Source of the DNA: Phycisphaerae bacterium
GTDB lineage: Bacteria; Planctomycetota; Phycisphaerae; Sedimentisphaerales; Anaerobacaceae
Assembly: GCA_016782865.1 (NCBI GenBank)
Contig: JADHXR010000004.1
Span: forward strand, 1-64,000
Reading direction: 5' to 3'
Length of the DNA stretch: 64,000 bases
In this document: positions 8,801 to 15,629 of the stretch, one piece after another
Position numbering within the stretch: position 1 is the stretch's first letter
How the letters are laid out: each line of letters opens with the position of its first letter
The notes under the pieces: model-generated
The model's input: the letters and a program-made list of their open reading frames with translations, nothing else
Database searches by the model: none
Told to the model about the DNA's origin: nothing
Program-made: the position numbers and the translations under genes

Positions 8801-10717
8801 GCGGTGAGCGAGCAGCAGAAGCTGATGCCCCGCGAGATGAGAGAATCGCTTCAGTATGTCCTGCAGTCCTTCGACGACAACTGGTCGCTGAATCTCGAAA
8901 TCAAGCCGGCCAAGACGGCGACCCGGATTCAGGCCGTGGTCGATTTGCTGGCGCTGACCTCCGTCATCGACCGCAGCGGCCGGTGCCGGTACGAGGCGAA
9001 AGTGGCCCTGCAGAATCGAAGCGAGCAATTCCTGATCGTGGAGATGCCTCAGGGCCTGCGTCTGTGGAGCGCGAAAGTCGCCTCCGAGCCGGTCAAGCCC
9101 GCCGTCGCGGCCAATGCGCTTGAAGGTCAGGTGCTGATACCGCTGGTCAAGACTTCTCCCGGCGGCCTTCCCTACGAGGTCTATCTGTACTTTGCGGACG
9201 ATGCGTCCAGGCCGTTGGTTGCGCCTCTCGACGGGATAACCAGGCTCAAGCCGCCCAACATATCGATCGTTGGAATTCCGGTCATGCGGACTACGTGGTC
9301 TCTGCGCTTGCCCGGCGGCTATCGCTACGTGCGGCCCGGCGGCAATATGTCACCGGCGGCCGGGACGGTGGAGATGCTCAGTCTCGGCATCGAGGCGAAG
9401 CTCGAGCAGCTCAAAAGGCTCGAAAGAAACTATCGCGATGTCGCCGGCTCGTACGGCCGCAAAGGCGTAATTGCCAAGAAGAACTGGGACGTGTTCAACG
9501 ACAAGCTCGGCCGCGAGATCAGTCAGGCACAGTCATCTCTCGACAACTATCGCGGCCAGATCAGCGAAAGAGACTACGAGCGTCTAAGAGGCAGACTCGG
9601 CGGGCAGAAGCAACTACAAGATACACTGATGGGCAGTAACAGCGATTTCATCGTAAAGCAACAGGCTCAGACGCGCAACGATCTAAACGCCTATCTCAAC
9701 ACCAGCGCCACAAACCCAGGGGTGGCTGAGATCATTCGAAACAAGGCCCTGCTGGCCAAGCCCGGATTTCTCAGCGAAAGCGAGGAGCAGCAGATTGCCC
9801 GCATCGAGGAAGACCTTGAAGTGTCACAGCAGCAGTTGAACCGGTTGAATCAGAAGACGGACCCCTCGGGCCCGATCGACGAACAGCAAGGGAAGGCTTC
9901 AGTCAAGGCCGGCGGCAGGAAATCCACAGAACTACTGGTCGAGTCTGTAGACAAAGACGTGGAAATGGCCCGGGAACTGGATGAGCTGGCGCGTGAGACC
10001 GCGACGCAAATCGACCGCAAGCAGGAACAACTCAAGGTTCAGTTGGAAGAGCTAAAGGACAACCGATTGGCGAGACATTTCCAGCAGCAGGAATATGGAC
10101 AAAAAGGTGGGCAATTCTTCGGCGCCGACGTTCAACAGGAACCCCAGTCGCAGACAGGCCCGGTCAGGCCTGAATATGAATATAACACCGCGCTCAGAGC
10201 CACCGCTTTGGGCGATCTCCCAAGCTCTCGAACGTCGGGACCCCAAGTGCAGGCCAGGCGGCAAGTAGTAGCAGGTTCGCGGTTCGCGCCTGCTACCAGC
10301 CAGCCTCAGGCGCCCGCAGCGGCCCCAGAAGATGCTTCTGGGGAGACGCCGCTTTACACCGCCTCGGGCACGTACTCGCTGCCGGTAATGCTGCCGGACG
10401 GCGAGGTCAAGCTCGATTTCACCAGGCCATCCGGCGGGGCCAAGCTCAGTATCTGGGCCGTGCCCAAGAGCACTCTCTCCAACCTCTGTGGCAGCCTGAT
10501 CGTCATCGTGGGCCTGCTCGTGATAGTGGGACTCGTGAAGATATGGCCGCAATCGGTCACGTGGCGACAGCTCTCGGCAAAACGCATTATAGGCTATATC
10601 CTGCTGCTGATATTCCTGACTCTGCTCTTGGGATTGCTCGGCGTGATCGCAAGCGTGCTCGTCATCCTACTGAGCGAAGCCAAGCGAGGCGCCTTCGTCC
10701 GCCAGGCCACCGTTTGA
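2885..10717 (+). CDS. Giant (2610 aa) envelope protein, apparent fusion of two paralogues
   Basis: The protein begins with a signal peptide (MKCNMRWARTVVPVFCAAVV) interrupted at its end by a REP-like palindrome. The first half (about residues 1-1175) has beta domains like the preceding gene, a Gly/Pro-rich stretch near 1000-1045, a YTLPVELVP segment and three membrane helices (about 1099-1171). At Met1189 a second signal-like helix (MVAILLLLWFGCTAQA) starts, and the same plan repeats. That plan is an IPY motif, beta domains, a glutamine-rich coiled coil at about 2160-2400, a YSLPVMLPDG segment and two helices at about 2533-2597. It therefore reads as two paralogous proteins joined without a stop. 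Function is unknown; a scaffold or cell-envelope role is inference. The start lies 4 bp after the upstream stop. Confidence 0.8.
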   Translation: MKCNMRWARTVVPVFCAAVVGWAGFLPMRIGYCSGDSMGNRVAHPTEARAERLEPNIYVPYEDLAHLIDPADQAVLMDRGEFEALLAAAEVNADGTDSIELGQVVHADYAVEVSGEQLTLTGKLEVVSLGKGAVAVPLGFAQIGLTGVLLDGKPAPLGYDDQGTLTLIITTKGSHRLDVEGATKLKELSSGGMQFGMSLPAAVAGNMKLSASGDLEIHATVPVANSSYDRNTDRTNAELTLGGQDQLTVVLLGNGRQQDERAILLGESATTVHLTRSHQMLGCLYSVQALRRGARELRFQLPAEWTITEVTCPSLVRWSVDTTQERQGLKTLTVRLRSDKVGTTTLHIKACAFRQGPRWVAPRVNLNGAAYQRGYLMVTTDEGLSVRGQELTDARREDVSAAASAAPIVAGQAGRLYFHWGSNWSVSLEPTALELRRSIKERQQVIVSADGMTLRGDFEITAIERELFDMSFVFEGAAEQWQIKTVLVDNRQTGFEYRVDDETDGSGGRRRLRIELPKPIRPEKVANVTIELQHVPSDWRWPSGAAARDIYVPLIESEAQTVSGHVLISALDDLDALPRQAPQELEAVPVGRMASLGMNREIQYAYSYASPAAGGMQLLVSRRRPRISGDAVGLVTVGPRQFSGHWRITYVISRASTKRLFVLADKSLGQEIKITSAAVPISSKSIATPGQGTLTLADELAQRYDLWSLDLDHKATGAVTVDIHYERPKTSDSFQVPLVRPICGGQISEQLAIQASEELALTIDASQAREIDAVDLPALPVEANRVLAAFRLEATTTDDGPRAAIALKTAVHKNYEIPSALATSARLTTYLDPRGGQRTQAVFNVANAGRQFLTIRLPEGAQLWSLRVGDKQAKPQQNARGDYQAVLGQLGKPVAVKIVYAYQPQKSDLERLRLGGVELPGVEMNEVNWTVIPPPDCWISEQKTKMQTSDLTKTAPAYTHLRKLLSTGMFFIAPLSKTSQYAASYSERAATDSMISFERGGAGGSAPPPMGRRRGTGGQMGGGMAGFAPPPTARPARQPQQSESGPAPPQQALGKKLVQQGRYTLPVELVPTPGAGPQVRFTGLGATELVVSLTSRSQQTSWWVLGFILVLAYGIAQIRRPARFRVLLVGSVLSTASLLAVWMPATTSFGNGAFTAGAALLALYVLIWLVRRMWDRLLPTGALSPVAGMVAILLLLWFGCTAQAAGEQVGWAGFLPMLSNTSNSMGNKLPILQLQNNVLQSEQNQQAPANANASAPPAIIPYEGGPDNAEKSDKILIPYARFVELWNQAHPQDTIDQPQADTQISLSDVRYRVTVGQERLDLRLTANVRTYGKDWVVLALPISGLAVTRATLDGKAAQLQAGPKGMVLMLGGGTSGQLELQAVARCEYLGRRGSASFSLPPLPGAVMKVVLGESDLDLEVDQLQAAPTRRTVGDSVEYTFGLGMTRKLALRWLPRVGAGTTDRTLSAGSDHDVYAFHWAIVGVSRITYSFSSGDYLRFALLVPEGAMLTELKGTNIRDFRQIGEKTIEGKVFKLIEVRLHRPAQKQYELTARWLSPHRRGEGLLADGSVTATAAVGANRMELSLVRAGDVSRESGTVTLFSAGGMSVKVAQVSGGRRADITQENGPQDAELTADRARAVAKYFWPYRPFSLSVQMSRPTAAAKVHLDQLVRINTDRVELFVRANLKVDTDKLFGASFTLPAGYELLSAVGPAVEDFYERSSDDGKFLHIKFHRGQTETLVTLALVRRDVSLDSLEVPAVTYLDHQGQPLADQRGRLAVQVAASLEAQTAATENLRSISPQMLRDWLDAGQINATQFAYRYETADRSLQLTIRGLSTAIRLEAFAGLVIRATDAVYTYRLRYNISGSPVDHLSFRLPSKYASLVAVESEGMRSVVQSDAGNDLTQWTVALVNEVTGIVDVVVNFALPIDPATRTLEVVPLETDADAGRRAIVAVQNMSRHEVNVTDSANLSDLAVSEQQKLMPREMRESLQYVLQSFDDNWSLNLEIKPAKTATRIQAVVDLLALTSVIDRSGRCRYEAKVALQNRSEQFLIVEMPQGLRLWSAKVASEPVKPAVAANALEGQVLIPLVKTSPGGLPYEVYLYFADDASRPLVAPLDGITRLKPPNISIVGIPVMRTTWSLRLPGGYRYVRPGGNMSPAAGTVEMLSLGIEAKLEQLKRLERNYRDVAGSYGRKGVIAKKNWDVFNDKLGREISQAQSSLDNYRGQISERDYERLRGRLGGQKQLQDTLMGSNSDFIVKQQAQTRNDLNAYLNTSATNPGVAEIIRNKALLAKPGFLSESEEQQIARIEEDLEVSQQQLNRLNQKTDPSGPIDEQQGKASVKAGGRKSTELLVESVDKDVEMARELDELARETATQIDRKQEQLKVQLEELKDNRLARHFQQQEYGQKGGQFFGADVQQEPQSQTGPVRPEYEYNTALRATALGDLPSSRTSGPQVQARRQVVAGSRFAPATSQPQAPAAAPEDASGETPLYTASGTYSLPVMLPDGEVKLDFTRPSGGAKLSIWAVPKSTLSNLCGSLIVIVGLLVIVGLVKIWPQSVTWRQLSAKRIIGYILLLIFLTLLLGLLGVIASVLVILLSEAKRGAFVRQATV
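2942..3021. repeat. REP-like palindromic element, copy 1, inside a coding sequence
   Basis: The outer ends GTAGGATGGGCA and TGCCCATCCTAC are perfectly complementary. Each half is also its own hairpin: ATGGGCAGG/CCTGCCCAT on the left and ATGGGCAAC/GTTGCCCAT on the right. The 80-bp unit is translated in frame as roughly residues 20-45 of the giant protein, directly after the signal-peptide core. The architecture resembles paired REP (BIME-type) elements. No REP-associated transposase is in the window. Confidence 0.85.
6432..6449. other. Short hairpin just before the internal signal-like helix
   Basis: A small inverted repeat (CAGGAG/CTCCTG) lies within about 20 bp upstream of the in-frame ATG at 6449, where the second half of the giant protein appears to begin. 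It marks the presumed fusion joint; its function is unknown. Boundaries are approximate. Confidence 0.35.
6509..6581. repeat. REP-like palindromic element, copy 2, inside a coding sequence
   Basis: Same two-hairpin design as the copy at 2942-3021 (ends GTGGGATGGGCA and TGCCCATCCTAC) with a different, shorter central spacer; 73 bp. It is translated in frame just after the second, internal signal-like helix of the giant protein, the position equivalent to copy 1 in the first half. Confidence 0.85.
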
Positions 10718-10847
10718 ATGGCTAATTGACACTCAAGGCAATATGCGGTGTGATCCTTCGCACCGCCCGTATCAAGGAAAATCAAAGATCAAACATCGAG
10801 TATCAAGATTGCGGAATCCCGGCACGCCGGGATGACTTACTTTAACA

Positions 10848-10865
10848 GGTGCGATGCATCGCACC
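10848..10865. repeat. 18-bp perfect palindrome in a 338-bp intergenic region
   Basis: GGTGCGATGCATCGCACC is a perfect palindrome. A sister hairpin (GGTGCGA, 4-nt loop, TCGCACC) lies at 13136-13153. The same intergenic stretch (10718-11055) also holds hairpins GCGGTG/CACCGC and CCCGGC/GCCGGG and an 'atcaaagatcaaacatc' tract like one at 25690. One or more may terminate the upstream gene, but no T-run follows. Confidence 0.5.
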
Positions 10866-10909
10866 CTATGCGCGACGAAGGACTTTCGCCGAAATCTGAA
10901 AATGCGTAC

Positions 10910-10938
10910 TTGACATCAACCCGTGGTCCGCATATCCT
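10910..10938 (+). promoter_or_regulatory. Predicted sigma70-type promoter for the helical hypothetical gene
   Basis: TTGACA, a 17-bp spacer and TATCCT, placed about 118 bp upstream of the ATG at 11056. The -35 box is perfect and the -10 box matches at four positions. Confidence 0.55.
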
Positions 10939-11055
10939 GCTCATTAATGGAAGAAGCAACTAAAAGGTCTTATACAGGCATAAGCTTCTTTGTGTTCTCC
11001 GTTTCACACAGACTATGTAATCGTTTTTAGGTCATTATAAGAAGGGGACAATCGC

Positions 11056-11544
11056 ATGGCCATCTTTGGCCACCGAAAAGCGAAGTTGACGCCAGATGAG
11101 ATTGCAGGTGTCTTCCTGTCTGAGTTCGTCGCGAACGATGATCTTGCCCCCAGCAACGAACTCGATCTCTCGCCAGAACAACAGCAGCAGTACGCATCGA
11201 AGTGCAAGCTCTACCGGCTCGCACTGGTCATTATGACCCTGATGAATGAAGAGCGCAACAATCCCAAAGTGCTGCTCGTTCGGGAGTCCATCGAGTCCAA
11301 AGTGTTCTGTCTTCCTGATGACCAATCTCATGCCCTCCTGAGCCAAATACAATCGTCAATGTCAGATCTCCAGAAGCTGCTTCTCCCGGACGGCAATCCC
11401 AAGGAGCTTTCGTGGGCTCGCTCCTGGTTCGAGAGCATCCATATCGACGCGATCAACCCGGTGGATCTGACGTTATTTGCGAGCAGTTGGATGGATCAGT
11501 ACATTGCCGCGACAAAGTCGTTGCGAGACTTCAAGATTGTATGA
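11056..11544 (+). CDS. Hypothetical protein, predicted mostly helical (162 aa)
   Basis: The sequence MAIFGHRKAKLTPDEIAG begins a soluble protein with no signal peptide or membrane segment. It is rich in predicted helices and in Leu, Ser and Gln. I do not recognise the family and see no catalytic motif. AAGGGG sits 8-10 bp before the ATG as a ribosome-binding site. A good promoter lies upstream, and the next gene starts 28 bp after its stop, so the two are probably co-transcribed. Given that neighbour (a PD-(D/E)XK-like protein) and the surrounding repeat-rich accessory DNA, a partner or immunity role in a small defence-type cassette is possible, but that is inference from position only. Confidence 0.7.
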   Translation: MAIFGHRKAKLTPDEIAGVFLSEFVANDDLAPSNELDLSPEQQQQYASKCKLYRLALVIMTLMNEERNNPKVLLVRESIESKVFCLPDDQSHALLSQIQSSMSDLQKLLLPDGNPKELSWARSWFESIHIDAINPVDLTLFASSWMDQYIAATKSLRDFKIV

Positions 11545-11572
11545 CGTAGCGCCAGTGGACTGCTAAGAAGCA

Positions 11573-12487
11573 ATGACATTTTTCGAGGAAGACAGAAATG
11601 ACAATCGTGGGAAAGTGGAAAAGGTGAGATCGGGCCTGAAGATATTTGAAAGAAATTTGCACCCAGAGGTTGTTGATGAGATAGGAGGGTGGGCTGAGCA
11701 CCCAGAACTGTCAAAGCTACTTGAGAAACTAGAGTCAATAAGAGGCTGGGAGCAATTCTTGGATCATTATGCTGAAGCACTGATTGCACGCCACCTTATA
11801 GGTCATGGGTGTGAGTTAGAAGTTGAAGTTCCGACGATCAATGGCAAGAAGGCCGACTTCAGAGTTTCTGAGGGGAATCAAACGTTCTATATTCATGTCA
11901 AACGTTTGAATTTTGACAAGGAAATGCGGAATGACCTGAAAGTCGGTACACGGCTTGACAGTCTGCGAAGAGAAGGATTTGGTTTCTCGTTCAGCAAATC
12001 GCTGACAGATGATGAAATGCAACAGTTTTGTAAAGAGGCCTTCAGGCTTTCAAAAGAGCTTGTGAATGGTGAGAGTAAAGAGGTTACAAGCAAAACCGGT
12101 GAAATGCTGGGTGAATGCCACAGGATGAAGCGTGGTCAGTCCATTACTATTTACAGCGCGAAGGATGGTGATTGCAGTGATAGATTTCTGAAGAAGCTGA
12201 AGAGTGCATATAGACAATTTATGCCTGATTGCGTAAATGTTATCCTAGTTAGGAGTGCGTGGAGAGACGATGATAGTATTGAGAGTTTACGAGAGAGCGC
12301 GGATGATTTTTGGTCTGACGGAGGGCATCCTTGTTCAAGCATTGTCGGGTGGTTTGTATTCGATCCCAGAGGAGACAGCGTAGATTTCGAGTTGTTCTTT
12401 CGGGAAAACTTTGAAAAACCTCCGCATATTGGCAAACTGTTCAGAGGTGATTCGTTGAAACGAAAGAGATTGGACGAGTCCGTCTAG
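11573..12487 (+). CDS. PD-(D/E)XK nuclease-like protein, AT-rich, probable acquired gene
   Basis: A 304-aa soluble protein. Around residues 60-115 the order HYAEALIARHL, then VPTINGKKADFRV, then TFYIHVKRL matches a PD-(D/E)XK-type core: a leading helix with Glu, an Asp after a short strand, then a strand ending in x-x-Lys. The usual Glu/Gln of the (D/E)XK step is His here (HVK). That makes the activity uncertain and the assignment tentative. The gene is visibly more AT-rich than the surrounding metabolic genes, consistent with horizontal transfer. It follows the helical hypothetical gene by 28 bp. A restriction-type or DNA-repair nuclease is the most likely role; an inactive nuclease fold is the alternative. 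Confidence 0.6.
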   Translation: MTFFEEDRNDNRGKVEKVRSGLKIFERNLHPEVVDEIGGWAEHPELSKLLEKLESIRGWEQFLDHYAEALIARHLIGHGCELEVEVPTINGKKADFRVSEGNQTFYIHVKRLNFDKEMRNDLKVGTRLDSLRREGFGFSFSKSLTDDEMQQFCKEAFRLSKELVNGESKEVTSKTGEMLGECHRMKRGQSITIYSAKDGDCSDRFLKKLKSAYRQFMPDCVNVILVRSAWRDDDSIESLRESADDFWSDGGHPCSSIVGWFVFDPRGDSVDFELFFRENFEKPPHIGKLFRGDSLKRKRLDESV

Positions 12488-12639
12488 AGCCGGATACCAC
12501 TGTGGATTGAAAAGGCAGCGGGGACTTCTGAGAAATACGGGCTGACGGCAGCCACTGAGCAAACGCAGTGAGCGAAGTGGATGGTTTGGGGCATTGTCAA
12601 ATGTTGTGGATAAGGTTTTCTGGACTCATTTAAAAGGGC

Positions 12640-12732
12640 CTATGGATCTTCGGCGCGAGCAAGGATCAGCGCGGCTTTATAGTCCTTTCTCGCCAACTCG
12701 AGCAGTTCGCGGGGTGCGTCAGTCGGACTCAT
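12640..12732 (-). pseudogene. Truncated HEPN-domain gene
   Basis: ATG at 12732 overlaps the MNT stop (ATGAGTCCGACTGA). The 30 codons read MSPTDAPRELLELARKDYKA... and end ...RAEDP before a TAG. The ELLELARKDYKAALILARA stretch is the typical first helix of HEPN proteins that accompany MNT nucleotidyltransferases. A full HEPN is about 110-140 aa with an RX4-6H motif. Here everything after the first helix is missing, and the frame beyond the stop has no HEPN features. It is a remnant rather than a working toxin. Confidence 0.65.
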
Positions 12733-13054
12733 AAAGGACCGTCCCTTCTCTGAGCGCCCTGGCAATCACATGATGGCTCGAATCCTCCCATTGCGCCAAC
12801 TCGCTGACGGAGTAAACGAGAATATCCTTGGATACGCGGAATTCCCAAAGGCAGCGCCAAATGCGAGCCGCCTCCCGCCGTCGACTCCGATTGCGGCCGA
12901 ACGGCTCGTGTTCCACCACCAGCAGATCCACATCCGAATGTTCGTTTGGCTGGCCCCGAGCCCAGGAACCGAACCGAAGAATCCGCTGGGGATCAACTTC
13001 GCGGACAATCTGCCGAGTCATCCTTTCGATCATTTCACTGGAAATATTCACCAT
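12719..13054 (-). CDS. MNT-type nucleotidyltransferase (minimal nucleotidyltransferase, HEPN partner)
   Basis: A 111-aa protein with the diagnostic pol-beta-type core: FGSWARGQPNEHSDVDLLVV (GS...D-x-D) at about residues 27-46. The family transfers nucleotides, and HEPN/MNT pairs act as toxin-antitoxin modules in which MNT modifies and silences the HEPN RNase. The gene overlaps the HEPN start by 14 bp, the usual arrangement, but the HEPN reading frame is cut after about 30 codons. This MNT may therefore be an orphan antitoxin. Start chosen at the ATG at 13054. The protein length is normal for the family. Confidence 0.85.
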   Translation of the reverse strand: MVNISSEMIERMTRQIVREVDPQRILRFGSWARGQPNEHSDVDLLVVEHEPFGRNRSRRREAARIWRCLWEFRVSKDILVYSVSELAQWEDSSHHVIARALREGTVLYESD

Positions 13055-13135
13055 GACGATCCCACATCAACTCAGAGTATTCCACGTTTGCCTGCTGCCA
13101 ATCATAGCAGATTTGCCGGTTTGTGCAAGATTGAT

Positions 13136-13153
13136 GGTGCGAAATATCGCACC
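13136..13153. repeat. Hairpin GGTGCGA/TCGCACC upstream of the MNT gene
   Basis: 7-bp stem with a 4-nt loop, the same stem sequence as the palindrome at 10848-10865. The two bracket the accessory genes at 11.0-13.1 kb. Confidence 0.5.
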
Positions 13154-13198
13154 GTGGCCGTTTCGTGTCCAATCTCAATCTGAGTGAATCCGCATCTA

Positions 13199-13732
13199 TC
13201 AGGAAAGAAATTTATTACTGATGTATGAATTTAGAATTGAGAATTGGACATGGCCGCTAGCGGATGGTAAATAGCGTTTAGCGTGGAGCGGATAGCGGAT
13301 AGGAAAGGACTGAGAACAGGAGACAGGTGAACGGGGAATCAGGAGGCAGAAAGCGTTGGAATATCGAATCCCTCGACCCTGCTCGGGACAAGCATAGAAC
13401 AAGGAATGTCCAACGTAGAAGTGCAACTTAGTGCCTTGGTGCCTTAGTGGCCGTCGCAATTGATTATTGATTATTGATTATTGTTTTCCTCGTGGCTAAT
13501 ACAAATCCCTAATGTTAGAAATTAATCGCCCTCGGCGGAACCTTTTTCAGACACGGATTTCCCAGCGCAGCCCTTGGCCGCATCCAATTTATCTCTCACA
13601 GAGACACGGAGTTAGAGAATAACTCGTTTAAACCAACAAATCTTTGTGTTCTTGGTGGCTTTGTGTGAGGCAATCTAACTTACTATCTTATATGAAGATA
13701 CGATTGCGACAGAAACATAATCAAGCATAAGA
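13199..13732. other. Gene-less stretch with low-complexity and dispersed repeats
   Basis: No coding signal on either strand. It contains 'agcggatagcggatagg'-type repeats near 13290, a TTGATTA tandem repeat near 13460-13485, and common intergenic motifs such as 'cagagacacggag'. It is repeat filler of the kind seen in other planctomycete intergenic DNA. Confidence 0.6.
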
Positions 13733-13875
13733 AACAAGAAGGTGAAAGATTGTAGTACGGATTTACACAGATTTCTTACATCTATTTCTTTAAACCGTGC
13801 TAATCAGTGAAATCCGTGTCCAATTCAGTTGGTCATTGATCTTTTCTCCGCGTGAATCTGCGTAATCCGCGGTTA
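13733..13875. repeat. Dispersed intergenic repeat, copy 1
   Basis: Begins near 'aacaagaaggtgaaag' and 'ttgtagtacggatttacac', continues through 'aaatccgtgtc' and ends in 'cgcgtaatccgcggttaatg'. The first 100 or so bases are closely matched by a second copy at 61653-61775. No coding capacity; origin unknown. Confidence 0.75.
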
Positions 13876-13929
13876 ATGAGAAATGCAAAACAAAGCCAGT
13901 CAAAGCCGACTCTTCCCGCTGCCGGGTCG

Positions 13930-15393
13930 CTACACCCTCTCGGGCACCACGAACGGCTTTCGATAATCACGGGAGACCAGCTTGTTCGCCTTCTTGCTGA
14001 ACTCGCCCGTAAATCTCTCCGTACGGGGGTCGAATTCCAGCATGGGGCCGAGCGTCGCGAGCGTTTCTTGGAGGTCGATGCCGTTGGCGTCGAGGTGGGC
14101 GGCGATGCGGCCGAAGGCCTCGGCGAAGACCTTGTTGCCCCGGATGGTCTCGCGGATTTGTCCCGGGGGCGTTTCCCTGCCGAGACGATGGGAGATGTTC
14201 GCCATGTGGAGCAGGCCGCAGGAGAGATGGCCGTCGAGGGCGTCGGTGTACAACTCGTCGGTCTTTCTGCTGCGCATTACGTTGATGAAGTTCTGCTTGG
14301 TGCTGATTCTGTCGGATGTGAATTTCTCTATGAGTTCGCCCTTCTTGTCGTAGGCGGCGCCGTTGAGGACGTAGCCGTTCTCGCAGTGGACGACCGCACC
14401 GAACCTTTCGCCGAGATACGTGTCCATGTTCCGGGACCAGTTCTGGTCGTGGACGGACTTGTCTTTGGGCAGGCCGCGGACCTCGAAAAGTATCGGCACG
14501 GGCTCGTAGTCCAGCAGTGTGAGTAGGGTGTTGGGCGTCTGGCCGTCGTCGTCGTATGCGAATCGCCCGCCGATGCTGATGACGCGCCTGGGCAGCTCCA
14601 TCTGGTTGACGGCCCAGCGGCATGAATCGACATAATGGATTCCCATGTTCCCGATGTCGCCGTTGCCCGTGGTCCAGTCCCAGTGCCAGTCGTAGTGGAG
14701 GTACTTTCGCATCAGCGGCTTTTTCGCAGCCGGGCCGCACCAGAGGTCGTAATCGCAACCGCTCGGTATCGGCTGCCGACCTGTCACCTTGCCGATGCTC
14801 TCGCGCGGTCTGTAATTGAGGCCGTGGACGTAGAGCATCTTGCCGAGATTGCCTTTCCATGCGTATTCGAATGCGGCCTCGAGCGCACCGTCGGAGCGCG
14901 GGCCGTGAGTAGCCTGCACGATGCGCTTGTACTTCGCGGCGGCCTCGACCATCTTGCGGCCCTCGAAGATGTTGTGCGAGGCGGGCTTCTGGACGAACAC
15001 ATCCTTGCCGGCCTGGCAGGCCCAGATGGCGATCAGCGAATGCCAGTGGTTGGGCGTGGTGACGCTGACGGCGTCGATATCCTTGCTATCGAGCAGCTCT
15101 CTAACATCCGTATATGCCCTGACCCTCTCGCCCTTGTCGTTGCATTCCTTCTGGACGGGCGCAATGTGGTCCTTGTCGCAATCGCATATCGCGGCGATGC
15201 GCACGCCGGGGATCTTGCGGAAGTCTCTAAGATCGCCACGACCTTTACCGCCGATCTTGACGAACGAGCCGAGACCGACTACGGCAATGCGAATGTCGTT
15301 GTTGGCGCCCAAAACCCGACCGTGCGGGACCGCCAGAGCGGCGCCGGCGTAGAGCGAGTTCTTCATGAAGTGTCGTCGAGAGATTCTGTTCAT
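13930..15393 (-). CDS. Gfo/Idh/MocA family oxidoreductase, Tat-exported
   Basis: A 487-aa protein starting MNRISRRHFMKNSLYAGAAL, a twin-arginine signal (SRRHF). An NAD(P)-binding fold follows (IRIAVVGLGSF), with AVSVTTPNHWHSLIAIWACQ and GKDVFVQKP, the typical Gfo/Idh lysine step. The C-terminal substrate domain includes DWTTGNGDIGNMGIHYVD. The ATG at 15393 is preferred over an upstream TTG because GAGGTGAGGC lies just before it and the Tat signal then sits at the terminus. These enzymes oxidise or epimerise sugars and polyols; in planctomycetes exported copies accompany sulfatases, as here. The upstream TTG start at 15498 would run into the GH130 remnant. Substrate unknown. Confidence 0.9.
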   Translation of the reverse strand: MNRISRRHFMKNSLYAGAALAVPHGRVLGANNDIRIAVVGLGSFVKIGGKGRGDLRDFRKIPGVRIAAICDCDKDHIAPVQKECNDKGERVRAYTDVRELLDSKDIDAVSVTTPNHWHSLIAIWACQAGKDVFVQKPASHNIFEGRKMVEAAAKYKRIVQATHGPRSDGALEAAFEYAWKGNLGKMLYVHGLNYRPRESIGKVTGRQPIPSGCDYDLWCGPAAKKPLMRKYLHYDWHWDWTTGNGDIGNMGIHYVDSCRWAVNQMELPRRVISIGGRFAYDDDGQTPNTLLTLLDYEPVPILFEVRGLPKDKSVHDQNWSRNMDTYLGERFGAVVHCENGYVLNGAAYDKKGELIEKFTSDRISTKQNFINVMRSRKTDELYTDALDGHLSCGLLHMANISHRLGRETPPGQIRETIRGNKVFAEAFGRIAAHLDANGIDLQETLATLGPMLEFDPRTERFTGEFSKKANKLVSRDYRKPFVVPERV

Positions 15394-15494
15394 TTGCCTC
15401 ACCTCATCAATAGACGTTTTCAAGAGCAGGAGATAATTCTTGCCTGCTATGTTACCATTTGCGTCAGCGCGGTGCAAATGAATCTTCGAGCCGG

Positions 15495-15629
15495 TCAATG
15501 CTCGCCGATGGTGCAGAACTGCATCAATTCATTGACCTTTGCGGTGCCGAGGCAGATGCAGGTATCCGAGGCGCCGTAGTAGACCTTAAGTTCCTGGCCG
15601 TCGTCTTCGAGTATGGCCCCTGCGATCAT
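15495..15629 (-). pseudogene. C-terminal scrap of a GH130 glycoside phosphorylase
   Basis: 44 codons starting with an ATG that overlaps the stop of the TVP38 gene (ATGA-type overlap). The sequence includes AILEDDGQELKVYYGASDTC and ICLGTAKVNELMQFC, which matches the end of GH130 mannoside phosphorylases (VYYGAADT..CLATAK). A full enzyme is about 300-400 aa, so only the last tenth remains and it lacks the catalytic Asp region. A deletion probably joined this tail to the TVP38 gene. Confidence 0.7.

Noticed and set aside
13455-13490. TTGATTA tandem repeat considered as a CRISPR or microsatellite locus
   Set aside because: Only a few short units without unique spacers; it is low-complexity filler.
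14635-15579. Long + strand frame opposite the Gfo/Idh gene
   Set aside because: Antisense to a recognised enzyme; no domain or start signal of its own.
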